DNA of 41,897 bases from Actinomycetes bacterium (GTDB lineage: Bacteria > Actinomycetota > Acidimicrobiia > Acidimicrobiales > Palsa-688): the NCBI GenBank assembly GCA_021838305.1, contig JAKCEB010000002.1, positions 2,239 through 44,135 of the forward strand, given 5' to 3'. Both the position numbers and the translations under genes were made by a program. Positions 6,503 to 14,345 of the stretch are shown here, one piece after another. A model generated the notes under the pieces. It was not told the DNA's origin. It did no database searches and saw nothing but the letters and a program-made list of their open reading frames with translations. Each line of letters opens with the position of its first letter. Position 1 is the first letter of the stretch.

Positions 6503-7314
6503 TCTCCCCGCTGTCTGCCGGAGAGCGGGTCCTGCTCTACGACAACAAAGGTCGCCACTATCTGGTCCGCCTCGCCGTCGGAGGCGAGTTCCACACTCAT
6601 TCGGGCCCTGTATCCCACGATGACCTCATCGGCTTCGCGGAGGGTCGCGAGGTTCGATCGACACGCGGCGCTCGATATACCGCTGTCCGCCCGACGCTGT
6701 CGGACGTTGTCCTCGGGATGCCCCGCGGAGCGCAGGTCATCTATCCGAAGGATCTCGGCCCGATTCTCATGATTGCCGACATCTTCCCCGGCGCTCGGGT
6801 CTTCGAGTCGGGGGTAGGTTCCGGCGCGATGTCGATGGCGCTCCTGCGTGCCGGTGCGAAGGTGACGGGCTATGAGATACGGCCCGACTTTGCTTCTCGT
6901 GCGTCGAAGAACGTCGTCGAATACTTGGGCGACTCGGCGTTAGAGCGCTACAAAGTTGAGATACGCGACGCCTACGAGGGGATCAGCGAGTCGGGTTTCG
7001 ACCGGATGATCCTGGACTTACCCGAGCCGTGGCGGATGGTCGGCCCCGCCGAGTCGGCCCTGGACGCGGGCGGGATCCTTTTGTCTTACCTTCCGACTAT
7101 CGGCCAGGTCGCCACCCTTCGAGAAGCGCTCGCTGTTAGCGGGTTTGGGCTGGCAGAGACCGTCGAGGTACTTCAACGAAGCTGGCACGTCGAAGGCCAG
7201 TCGGTGAGACCCGACCATCGGATGGTCGCCCATACCGGGTTCCTCACGTCGGCAAGGCTCCTACGAAAGACCGCGGTGCAGGACCCGGCCGTCGCCGCCG
7301 ATCAACAGACATGA
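6499..7314 (+). CDS. trmI: tRNA (adenine-58-N1)-methyltransferase
   Basis: A 271-residue class I methyltransferase that makes m1A58 in the tRNA T-loop from S-adenosylmethionine. The N-terminal small beta domain (SAGERVLLYDNKGRHYLV) is followed by the TrmI segment QVIYPKDLGPILMIADI and the SAM-binding motif VFESGVGSGAMSMALL. LDLPEPW is the family active-site loop. The frame is open far upstream, but the ATG at 6499 is the real start: homology begins there and it overlaps the ttuA TGA (ATGA). TrmI lies near mpa in many actinobacteria. Here it is also coupled to ttuA, fitting the known dependence of s2T54 formation on m1A58. Confidence 0.95.
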   Translation: MISPLSAGERVLLYDNKGRHYLVRLAVGGEFHTHSGPVSHDDLIGFAEGREVRSTRGARYTAVRPTLSDVVLGMPRGAQVIYPKDLGPILMIADIFPGARVFESGVGSGAMSMALLRAGAKVTGYEIRPDFASRASKNVVEYLGDSALERYKVEIRDAYEGISESGFDRMILDLPEPWRMVGPAESALDAGGILLSYLPTIGQVATLREALAVSGFGLAETVEVLQRSWHVEGQSVRPDHRMVAHTGFLTSARLLRKTAVQDPAVAADQQT

Positions 7315-8501
7315 AGCTCAACTCGGGGGACGTGTTCGACCTCGTGGTGCTAGCCGTCACGGTGCTGGCTGCCCTAGGTGGCTACCGGATTGGATTCCTT
7401 GGCAGGGTTGTGTCGTGGGTCGGCCTTGCGGCTGGCATCTACGTTGCAGCGCGCCTGCTACCGACAGTCTTCCGCCACATGCAGACGTCAACAGCTTCGA
7501 CGTTGGTCATCGTCGCCATTGCGATACTCGTCGGTGGCGGGATGGTCGGCCAAGCCCTCGGCATGGTCGCCGGCGGCCGCCTCCACCACGTGCTTCCCAT
7601 CGGGCCTCTTCGCCTCGTGGACCGCCTGGTCGGAGGCGTGGTCGGTGCAGCCGGGGTGCTCACAGTCGTCTGGCTGCTCGTCCCGACGCTTGCCGCCGCC
7701 CCGGGGGCTCTCGCACGCGCTGTCGGCAACTCCGTCGTCGCTAGGGCTATCTCACGAGATCTTCCGGCACCCCCGCCGGCGCTCGACGTGCTCCGCCGCA
7801 TCATCGGCAACGGTAACCCGGAGGTCTTCGCTGCCCTCGGCCCGGCGGTCCCGGTCGGCTCCCCGCCGGTAGCTGACCCGCTGAACGCTGCGCTCGTGGC
7901 GTCCGTCAGCGCGTCGACGGTGAAGGTCCAAGGCCAAGCCTGCCAGTCGATATACGACGGCAGCGGCTTCGTGGTCGGGTCGAACCTGGTGATCACGAAC
8001 GCACACGTGGTGGCCGGGGAGAAGCCGGGCGCAACTACGGTCATCTCGCCGAGCGGGCAAGTCCTTCCGGCCCAAGTCGTTTCCTACGATCCGTCGATCG
8101 ACCTGGCCCTGCTGTCCGTACCGGGTTTCGGGGCGCCGCCGCTGCCGCTCGGCACTCCGACGGTGGGGGCTGCAGGCGCCGTGTTCGGCCATCCGAACGG
8201 ACAGGCGGCGCTTGCTGTCACCCCGGCGCGAGTGGCCGCGGTCCAAGAAGCCGTCGGGCCGAATATCTACGGAGTGCACAACACGAAGCGGAGCATCCTC
8301 GTAATGGCGTCGGATCTCGCCCGAGGCGACTCCGGCGGGGCTGTGGTAAACCCCCAGGGCGCAGTCGTCGGGGTGGCGTTTGCGATCTCGGCGCAGCAGG
8401 CGGGAACCTCGTACGCTTTGAACACGTCCGAAGTGAGGACGTTTCTAGCCGAGCCCCGCTCCGCCGACGCGTCGACTGGGGCCTGCATCACGGGGGGATG
8501 A
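7311..8501 (+). CDS. marP: MarP-like membrane-anchored trypsin-type serine protease (CvpA plus protease domain)
   Basis: A 396-residue protein with four predicted N-terminal membrane segments of the CvpA/colicin V family (about residues 8-130), a linker, and an extracytoplasmic trypsin-like domain. The catalytic triad is visible: H232 (TNAHVV), D264 (SIDLALL) and S341 (ARGDSGGAV). This is the architecture of mycobacterial MarP, which supports acid and oxidative-stress resistance and activates a peptidoglycan hydrolase. Cysteines in GQACQS and near the C terminus (GACITGG) could form a disulfide. ATG at 7311 overlaps the trmI stop (ATGA), making it the last gene of the coupled operon. Substrate in this organism is unknown. 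Confidence 0.88.
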   Translation: MKLNSGDVFDLVVLAVTVLAALGGYRIGFLGRVVSWVGLAAGIYVAARLLPTVFRHMQTSTASTLVIVAIAILVGGGMVGQALGMVAGGRLHHVLPIGPLRLVDRLVGGVVGAAGVLTVVWLLVPTLAAAPGALARAVGNSVVARAISRDLPAPPPALDVLRRIIGNGNPEVFAALGPAVPVGSPPVADPLNAALVASVSASTVKVQGQACQSIYDGSGFVVGSNLVITNAHVVAGEKPGATTVISPSGQVLPAQVVSYDPSIDLALLSVPGFGAPPLPLGTPTVGAAGAVFGHPNGQAALAVTPARVAAVQEAVGPNIYGVHNTKRSILVMASDLARGDSGGAVVNPQGAVVGVAFAISAQQAGTSYALNTSEVRTFLAEPRSADASTGACITGG

Positions 8502-8545
8502 CAAGGCTACGGAGGTGACTTCCGAGGCGCGCTATCCGACCCGGC

Positions 8546-8779
8546 CTACTCCTCGATGAAGATGCATTCCCCCGGGCATTCCTCGGCCGACTCTCGGGTG
8601 GCGTCCTCCATGCCGTCGGGCACGATCGCAAGTCCGTCGTGGCCACCCGGGTTGTCGAAGACCTTGTCGCCCTCTTTGACATAGGAGAGCCCGTCGTCGA
8701 GAAGCGTGAACACCGCTGGCGCTATCTCCTCGCACAGCCCATCGCCTGTGCAGAGGTCCTGGTCGATCCAAACCTTCAT
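8546..8779 (-). CDS. Ferredoxin, single-cluster, probably [3Fe-4S] type
   Basis: A 77-residue small acidic ferredoxin. It begins MKVWIDQDLCTGDGLCEE, has the family segment APAVFTLLDDG and ends AEECPGECIFIEE. Cysteines are C10, C16, C68 and C72. The C-x5-C then C-P spacing, without the middle cysteine of a CxxCxxC motif, is that of actinobacterial ferredoxins that pass electrons to cytochromes P450 and other oxygenases. The open frame extends upstream to 9154, but homology starts at this ATG. It is divergent from mpa and convergent with marP. A desaturase at 3.5 kb is a possible but unproven electron acceptor. Confidence 0.88.
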   Translation of the reverse strand: MKVWIDQDLCTGDGLCEEIAPAVFTLLDDGLSYVKEGDKVFDNPGGHDGLAIVPDGMEDATRESAEECPGECIFIEE

Positions 8780-8960
8780 CGCGGTGTGTAGCCTCGCATT
8801 CTCGGACTCGGGTGTCGGGCGCGCATAGACACGCCCACTGCTCTCCACTGTACCGGCTGCGCACCCGACGCTGCTGCGTTCGACGGCGTGCTGCCGCAAA
8901 GCCAACGTTCTCACTCTCCGTGGAGGTAGGTTCGAAAGGCGACAACCAGCGAGGTGCGAA

Positions 8961-10754
8961 ATGAGCGACATTTTCGACGACGACAACCCGGCCACATCGT
9001 CGGGGCAGGCGGGCCGCTTCGATTCCGAAGGCGAGCTGGACGAGCTTCGCGAGCACGCCCGGACCCTCGAAGACGAGGTCGTGGTATTACGCCGGCGGAT
9101 GACCGAGTCGCCGACCAGGGTCAGGACCCTCGAGGAGAAGCTCCTCGAGACCAAAGGCCAGCTTCAGCAGGCGATCTCGCAAAACGAGCGGCTCACGTTC
9201 ACCTTGAGGGAGGCTCGCGAGCACATCGCCGCGCTTCGCGAGGAGGTGGACAAGCTCACGCAGCCGCCCTCGGCATACGGGACGTTGCTGGGCCGCAACG
9301 ACGACGGAACCGTCGACGTCTTCTCCGGGGGGCGCAAGATGAGGGTCGCGCTTCACCCGCGCCTCGCCGACGACACCGCCGATCTCACCCGCGGCGCCGA
9401 AGTCGTGCTCAACGAGTCGCTCAACGTGGTGCTCGCAAGGGCGTCGGAGAAGGCCGGAGAAGTCGTCACCTTGAAAGACCTTCTCGACGACGGCCGGGCC
9501 GTCATAGTGGGTCGCGCCGACGACGAACGCGTCGTCGAGGTGGCCGAATCGCTTCGAGGTACCAGACTTCGCGCCGGCGACTCTCTTCTCATGGACTCGA
9601 GGACCGGCCTTCTACTAGAGAAGCTCCCGCGGCCCGAAGTGGAGGAGCTCGTCCTAGAGGAGGTGCCCGACATCTCCTACGCCGACGTCGGCGGCCTAGA
9701 CCGCCAGATCGAGGCGATCACCGACGCGGTCGAGCTGCCGTTCCTGCACCGTGACCTTTTCGTTGCGCACAAACTGCCGGCGCCGAAAGGGATCCTCCTG
9801 TACGGCCCGCCAGGGTGCGGTAAGACCCTGATCGCCAAGGCGGTGGCCAACTCGCTCGCGAAGAAGGTTTCCGAGGCCACCGGCGATCACAGCGCTAGAA
9901 GCTACTTTTTGAACATCAAAGGCCCCGAGCTGCTCAACAAGTACGTCGGGGAGACCGAACGCCAGATCAGGCTTGTCTTCCAGCGTGCAAGGGAGAAAAG
10001 CGAGGAGGGCGTGCCGGTCATCGTCTTCTTCGACGAGATGGACTCGCTGTTTCGCACGCGTGGCACCGGCATCAGCTCGGACATGGAGTCGACAATCGTC
10101 CCACAGCTCCTGGCCGAGATAGACGGCGTCGAGGCGTTGCGCAACGTCATCGTGATCGGAGCCTCCAACCGCGAGGACCTGATCGACCCGGCGATACTCC
10201 GTCCAGGCCGCCTCGACGTCAAGATCAAGATCGAGCGGCCGAATATCGACGCCGCTCAACAGATCTTCGCTCGCTACCTGACCTCCGACCTGCCCCTAGA
10301 CGAGTCCGAGGTGACCGACCTCGGCGGCGGGGACCGTGACAAGGCTGTCGCAGTCATGATCGAGCGGACCGTCACCGAGATGTACCGCGACGACGACGCC
10401 AACCAGTTCCTCGAAGTGACCTACCAAAACGGCGACAAGGAGATCATGTACTACAGGGACTTCTCGTCGGGAGCGATGATCGAGAACATCGTTCGCCGAG
10501 CGAAGAAGCTCGCCATCAAGAGGGTGATCGCCGCCGGCACCCCCGGCATCCGCACCCAGGATCTGCTCGACTCGATACGCCAGGAGAACAAGGAGTACGA
10601 GGACCTCCCGAACACCACCAACCCCGACGACTGGGCGAAGATCTCCGGCAAGAAAGGCGAGCGGATCGTCTACATCCGGACGATCAAATCCCAGGACGAC
10701 GAGACCACCGGCGGTCGGGCGATTGAGAGGGTTGCGACCGGACAGTACCTGTAG
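8961..10754 (+). CDS. mpa: Proteasome-associated AAA ATPase (ARC/Mpa)
   Basis: A 597-residue ring ATPase that binds Pup, unfolds pupylated proteins and threads them into the 20S core. In order: an N-terminal coiled coil (about residues 25-95) that recruits Pup, the OB interdomain (from [17 protein letters not shown]), and the AAA module with Walker A GPPGCGKT (282-289) and Walker [11 protein letters not shown] (from about 353). The C-terminal GQYL is the proteasome-docking tail of the family. ATG at 8961 has GAGG about seven bases upstream. It is followed by dop, pup, prcB and prcA in the usual actinobacterial order. Confidence 0.98.
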   Translation: MSDIFDDDNPATSSGQAGRFDSEGELDELREHARTLEDEVVVLRRRMTESPTRVRTLEEKLLETKGQLQQAISQNERLTFTLREAREHIAALREEVDKLTQPPSAYGTLLGRNDDGTVDVFSGGRKMRVALHPRLADDTADLTRGAEVVLNESLNVVLARASEKAGEVVTLKDLLDDGRAVIVGRADDERVVEVAESLRGTRLRAGDSLLMDSRTGLLLEKLPRPEVEELVLEEVPDISYADVGGLDRQIEAITDAVELPFLHRDLFVAHKLPAPKGILLYGPPGCGKTLIAKAVANSLAKKVSEATGDHSARSYFLNIKGPELLNKYVGETERQIRLVFQRAREKSEEGVPVIVFFDEMDSLFRTRGTGISSDMESTIVPQLLAEIDGVEALRNVIVIGASNREDLIDPAILRPGRLDVKIKIERPNIDAAQQIFARYLTSDLPLDESEVTDLGGGDRDKAVAVMIERTVTEMYRDDDANQFLEVTYQNGDKEIMYYRDFSSGAMIENIVRRAKKLAIKRVIAAGTPGIRTQDLLDSIRQENKEYEDLPNTTNPDDWAKISGKKGERIVYIRTIKSQDDETTGGRAIERVATGQYL

Positions 10755-10818
10755 GCGTCGTCGCAGCTGCAGGCGCATTTGTCACGCCGATAAATGCCAG
10801 GAAAGTCTGCTGAGTCGC

Positions 10819-10824
10819 TAAGGT
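10819..10824 (+). promoter_or_regulatory. -10 box of a probable leaderless dop promoter
   Basis: TAAGGT (TANNNT form) is followed by seven bases (CACTACC) and the dop GTG at 10832, which has no Shine-Dalgarno. This implies dop can be transcribed separately from mpa. Confidence 0.45.
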
Positions 10825-10831
10825 CACTACC

Positions 10832-12331
10832 GTGGCGATCACCAAGGTCCTCGGCATGGAGACCGAATACGGGATCATTATCCGGGGAAGCGCGGACGCG
10901 AACCCGGTCGCCGCTTCGTCTGCGCTGATCAACGCCTACGTGTCGGAGCGAAACCGGCGCGTCGGCTGGGACTTCGAGGACGAGAGCCCCGGCCGCGACG
11001 CCAGGGGCTTCGCCCGTGAAAGTTCGATGCCGCCCGAGGTCGAAACGCATCTCGTTAACGCGGTCCTCACCAACGGCGCCCGCTACTACGTCGACCACGC
11101 GCACCCGGAGTATTCGACGCCGGAGTGCGCTGACGTCTACGACCTGATCCGCTACGACCGCGCCGGCGAGATGATCCTCGCCGACTCGATCCGCTTCGCG
11201 TCGAAGTTCCTTCCGCCAGGCCAGAGCGTCGTGGTTTTGAAGAACAACTCCGACGGCAAAGGCAACTCCTACGGGAACCACGAGAACTACCTGATGGACC
11301 GCAGCGTTGCCTTCTCGCGGATCGTGGCCGGTGTCATACCGCACTTCGTGACCCGTCAGATTTTCAGCGGGGCCGGAAAGGTCGGCTCCGAGACGTTCGT
11401 CCCCGGCGACCGGATGATCAACTTTCAGCTCACGCAGAGGGCGGACTTCTTCGAGGAGGTCGTCGGACTCGAGACGACGTTGAAGCGCCCGATCATCAAC
11501 ACCAGGGACGAGCCACACTGCGACTCGCGCAAATACCGGCGCCTCCACGTGATCGTGGGCGACGCGAACATGTCGGAGGTAGCGTCTTTCCTCAAGGTCG
11601 GATCGACGGCCTTGGTGCTGGCGATGATCGAGGACGACTGGTTCGCCCGCTGCGGCAAGGACTTCACGCTGCGCTCGCCGGTGGGCGCGGTGCGCGAGGT
11701 GTCCTACGACACTTCGCTGTCGATGCCGCTCGAGCTCCAAGACGGTCGATCGATGACATCGCTCGACATCCAATGGGAGCATTTAGAGCTTGCAAAAAAG
11801 TACTCGGAGAGCTTCGGGCTGGCTTCGGTGGGCGGCGACCGCGTCGGCCAGGACATCCTGAGTCGATGGGAGGACATTCTCGAAGGTCTCGAAAGCGACC
11901 CGATGAGCCTCGCACGCCAGCTCGACTGGGTCGCCAAGTTCCGCCTGATCGAGGGCTACCGGGAACGCCACAGCCTCGGTTGGGGTGACCACAAGCTTCG
12001 GGCGATGGATCTGCAGTACCACGACGTCGACCCGGCGCGGTCGCTTTTTTCCCGGCTCGGGATGGAGACCCTGTTCAGCGCCGAGGAGGTGCGGGCGTCG
12101 GTGGACGAGCCTCCCGAGACGACCCGGGCGTATTTTCGAGGGAAATGCCTGCAGCGGTGGGCTTCGTCGATAGCAGCCGCCAACTGGGACTCGATCGTGT
12201 TCGACTTGGGGCGGGAACCTTTGTGTAGGGTACCCATGCTCGAGCCGCTGCGAGGAACCCGCGCACACGTGGAGAGTCTGCTAGATAGCGTGTCTAGCCC
12301 GGCCGAACTGATCGAGCATCTCGGCTCGTAG
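10832..12331 (+). CDS. dop: Pup deamidase/depupylase Dop
   Basis: A 499-residue carboxylate-amine ligase-fold enzyme that converts the C-terminal glutamine of Pup to glutamate and also removes Pup from substrates. It starts MAITKVLGMETEYGI, the Dop N terminus carrying nucleotide- and metal-binding glutamates. HPEYSTPEC, NNSDGKGNSYGNHENYL and [10 protein letters not shown] are family motifs shared with PafA. The longer segment after residue 35 (SSALINAYVSERNRR onward) is the Dop-specific loop region that separates it from PafA. It is needed here because pup ends in GGQ. Start GTG lies next to a leaderless-type -10 box. Confidence 0.97.
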   Translation: MAITKVLGMETEYGIIIRGSADANPVAASSALINAYVSERNRRVGWDFEDESPGRDARGFARESSMPPEVETHLVNAVLTNGARYYVDHAHPEYSTPECADVYDLIRYDRAGEMILADSIRFASKFLPPGQSVVVLKNNSDGKGNSYGNHENYLMDRSVAFSRIVAGVIPHFVTRQIFSGAGKVGSETFVPGDRMINFQLTQRADFFEEVVGLETTLKRPIINTRDEPHCDSRKYRRLHVIVGDANMSEVASFLKVGSTALVLAMIEDDWFARCGKDFTLRSPVGAVREVSYDTSLSMPLELQDGRSMTSLDIQWEHLELAKKYSESFGLASVGGDRVGQDILSRWEDILEGLESDPMSLARQLDWVAKFRLIEGYRERHSLGWGDHKLRAMDLQYHDVDPARSLFSRLGMETLFSAEEVRASVDEPPETTRAYFRGKCLQRWASSIAAANWDSIVFDLGREPLCRVPMLEPLRGTRAHVESLLDSVSSPAELIEHLGS

Positions 12332-12381
12332 GCTGATGGGAAATTTCAAGATGTCGCCCGTACAAGAAGAGGCTGAATGTA

Positions 12382-12582
12382 ATGGCTGAACGAGAACAGA
12401 TAAGGAAGTCATCGTCATCTCGAAGCGACGACACCTCGGTCGAGGAAATCAGCTCGAGTTCTGCGAAGAAAGGCGACGAGCTCAAAGCGGAGCTCGACGA
12501 CCTTCTCGACGAAATCGACGAGGTGCTCGAGGAGAACGCCGAGGAGTTCGTGCGCAGCTACGTGCAAAAGGGCGGTCAGTGA
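12382..12582 (+). CDS. pup: Prokaryotic ubiquitin-like protein Pup
   Basis: A 66-residue, very acidic, mostly disordered modifier attached to lysines of proteasome substrates. The N-terminal part is Ser-rich, the central segment DELKAELDDLLDEIDEVLEE is the helix that meets the Mpa coiled coil, and the end FVRSYVQKGGQ is the Pup C terminus. The last residue is Gln, so Dop must deamidate it before PafA can ligate it. ATG 12382 has AGAGG upstream. The stop overlaps a GTG that opens a 17-codon micro-ORF leading to prcB. Confidence 0.99.
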   Translation: MAEREQIRKSSSSRSDDTSVEEISSSSAKKGDELKAELDDLLDEIDEVLEENAEEFVRSYVQKGGQ

Positions 12583-12632
12583 CCGCTCCCGTCGACGGGC
12601 GTGCGCCCGGCGCGACGGCGGTGGCTGAGTGA
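12579..12632 (+). other. Stop-start coupled 17-codon micro-ORF between pup and prcB
   Basis: GTG at 12579 overlaps the pup TGA (GTGA). The frame runs 17 codons (VTAPVDGRAPGATAVAE), and its TGA overlaps the prcB GTG at 12629 (GTGA again). It could carry ribosomes from pup to prcB by termination-reinitiation. It may not make a functional peptide. Confidence 0.4.
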
Positions 12633-13477
12633 CGCTCCCTATGTTCGACCCTACGGATTCGCCCGGCCCGAACTTCGCCGAGGTCCTCCGCCGGCTCGAC
12701 CTGGGTCCGTTCGCATCGGGTGTCGGCGGCTCGGGCGACCAGGCGTCTCAGCTTCCCTTCGAAGTGCGCCACTCGACGACGATCGTGGCTCTTCGCTACG
12801 GCGACGGGGTTGTGATGGCAGGGGACCGCCGGGCGACCGCCGGATCGTCGATCGCTCACCGTGCGATGGACAAGGTGCTGCCGGCGGACCGCTATAGCGG
12901 CGTGGCTATTGCGGGCGCGGCGGGGCCGGCTATGGAGATGGTGAAGCTTTTTCAGCTACAGCTGGAGCACTACGAGAAGGTCGAGGGTGCGACGCTCAGT
13001 CTCGACGGTAAGGCGAACCAGCTGGCGCAGATGGTCCGATCACACCTCGGGATGGCCATGCAAGGGTTCGTCGTGGTCCCGCTGTTCGCGGGTTTCGACC
13101 TTCGACGCTCCGTCGGGCGGATCTACTCCTACGACCCCACGGGCGGGCGTTACGAGGAGACCGACTTCCACGCCGACGGCTCCGGGGGCCGGGACGCGAA
13201 AGCGACGGTCAAGCTCGGCTGGAGAGAAGGGCTAGGCCGCTCCGAGGCCGTCGAGCTCGCAGTTGAGGCGCTCTGGAACGCCGCCGACGAGGACTCTGCC
13301 ACCGGCGGTCCCGACGTCGTGCGCGGGATCTATCCGAGCGTAGCGACGATCACCTCTGCGGGCTTCGAGTACCTGGGCACCGAGGAGGTCGCCGAGCGTT
13401 TCGCCGCCGTGGTCGCACAGCGGATGCAGCCGACGACCGAGTCGACGACTTCAAGCGCGGGGGAGTCCGGCCGATGA
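12629..13477 (+). CDS. prcB: Proteasome beta subunit
   Basis: A 282-residue catalytic subunit of the 20S core. A propeptide of about 49 residues is removed to expose threonine 1, which is T50 in RHSTTIVALRYGDG; the family segment VVMAGDRRAT follows with the conserved Asp and Lys/Arg environment. HYEKVEGATLS and DSATGGPDVVRGIYP are typical of actinobacterial PrcB. GTG at 12629 is preferred because the propeptide length fits and it overlaps the stop of a coupled micro-ORF. Its stop overlaps the prcA start (ATGA), as expected for 1:1 assembly. Confidence 0.98.
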   Translation: MTLPMFDPTDSPGPNFAEVLRRLDLGPFASGVGGSGDQASQLPFEVRHSTTIVALRYGDGVVMAGDRRATAGSSIAHRAMDKVLPADRYSGVAIAGAAGPAMEMVKLFQLQLEHYEKVEGATLSLDGKANQLAQMVRSHLGMAMQGFVVVPLFAGFDLRRSVGRIYSYDPTGGRYEETDFHADGSGGRDAKATVKLGWREGLGRSEAVELAVEALWNAADEDSATGGPDVVRGIYPSVATITSAGFEYLGTEEVAERFAAVVAQRMQPTTESTTSSAGESGR

Positions 13478-14172
13478 GCATGCCGTTTTACGTAGCGCCG
13501 GAGCAGTTCATGAAGGATAAGGCGGACTTTGCGCGGAAGAACATCGCGCGCGGCCGGCCGCTCGTCGCGTCCGTGTACTCGGGGGGCATTCTGATCTGCG
13601 CGGAGAACCAGTCGAAGAGCTTGCACAAGGTGAGCGAGATCTACGACCGGATCGCCTTCGCGGGCGTGGGGCGCTACAACGAGTTCGACTCGCTTCGCCG
13701 GGCCGGGGTGCAACATGCCGACGTCAAGGGATACCAGTTCAGCAGGGAGGACGTCGACGCCCGTTCCCTGGCGAACATCTATGCGCAGTACATGGGGAAT
13801 ATTTTCACCCACGAACTGAAGCCGCTCGAGGTTGAGATCCTCGTCGCCGAGGTCGGCGAGGGCGGCGAGGGCGGCGGCCCAGCGCAGCTGTACCACATCC
13901 TCTACGACGGGTCGATCATGGACGAGGACCGCATGAGCGTCCTAGGCGGGGAGGCCGAGGCGATAAGCGCCCGCCTCGCGGACGGATTCGACCCCGATTG
14001 GCCCCTCGACGAGGCGCTGCGTCGCAGCGCTCGGGCGCTCGGAGGGGATCGAGTGCCTCTCGCCAAGGAGCTCGAAGTCGCGGTCCTGGCCCGCTCGAAC
14101 GGCCGGCGCGCGTTCCGCCGTCTCGACGAGGCGGAGGTCGCAGCGGCCCTGGGGGGCGAGCCGGCCAGCTGA
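13474..14172 (+). CDS. prcA: Proteasome alpha subunit
   Basis: A 232-residue structural subunit forming the outer rings of the 20S core and gating access. It begins MSMPFYVAPEQFMKDKADFARKN without a catalytic Thr, as in actinobacterial PrcA, and continues with GRPLVASVYSGGILIC and YDRIAFAGVGRYNEFD. LYDGSIMDEDRMSVLGG lies near the C-terminal third. The C-terminal tail after about residue 200 is weakly conserved in the family. The ATG at 13474 overlaps prcB TGA. In mycobacteria pafA lies a few kilobases downstream; here an acetate module of about 7 kb separates them. Confidence 0.97.
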   Translation: MSMPFYVAPEQFMKDKADFARKNIARGRPLVASVYSGGILICAENQSKSLHKVSEIYDRIAFAGVGRYNEFDSLRRAGVQHADVKGYQFSREDVDARSLANIYAQYMGNIFTHELKPLEVEILVAEVGEGGEGGGPAQLYHILYDGSIMDEDRMSVLGGEAEAISARLADGFDPDWPLDEALRRSARALGGDRVPLAKELEVAVLARSNGRRAFRRLDEAEVAAALGGEPAS

Positions 14173-14220
14173 ATTTTGCGGCTCGGCAGTACCGCGAAAC
14201 AGCAAAAGACCGCACCCACC

Positions 14221-14273
14221 AAAGACTGTGCGTGAAATTGCACATTTTCCGTGCAATTTCACGCACAGTCTTT
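14221..14273. repeat. Dispersed palindromic element, copy 2 (likely bidirectional terminator)
   Basis: Two perfect 23-base arms (14221-14243 and 14251-14273) enclose a 7-base loop (ATTTTCC). The left arm starts AAAGACTGTG and the right ends CACAGTCTTT, so a T-rich end is present on both strands. It lies between the convergent ends of prcA and the acetate symporter gene, the ideal place for a two-way terminator. Copy 1 is at 4409-4453. Confidence 0.8.
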
Positions 14274-14345
14274 TCCCGGGACTCAAGATGCGCATTTCTG
14301 CTACTGCTACCGGCTAGCCGCTAGCTGGCGGGCTCGACAAGCAAC

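Noticed and set aside
10775-10797. GCATTT / AAATGC inverted repeat between mpa and dop as a terminator.
   Set aside because: Only 6 bp with an 11-base loop and no T-tract; too weak to call.
10670-11782. Long open frame on the minus strand (370 codons).
   Set aside because: It is antisense to mpa and dop, has no recognisable motifs, and arises from high-GC codon bias.
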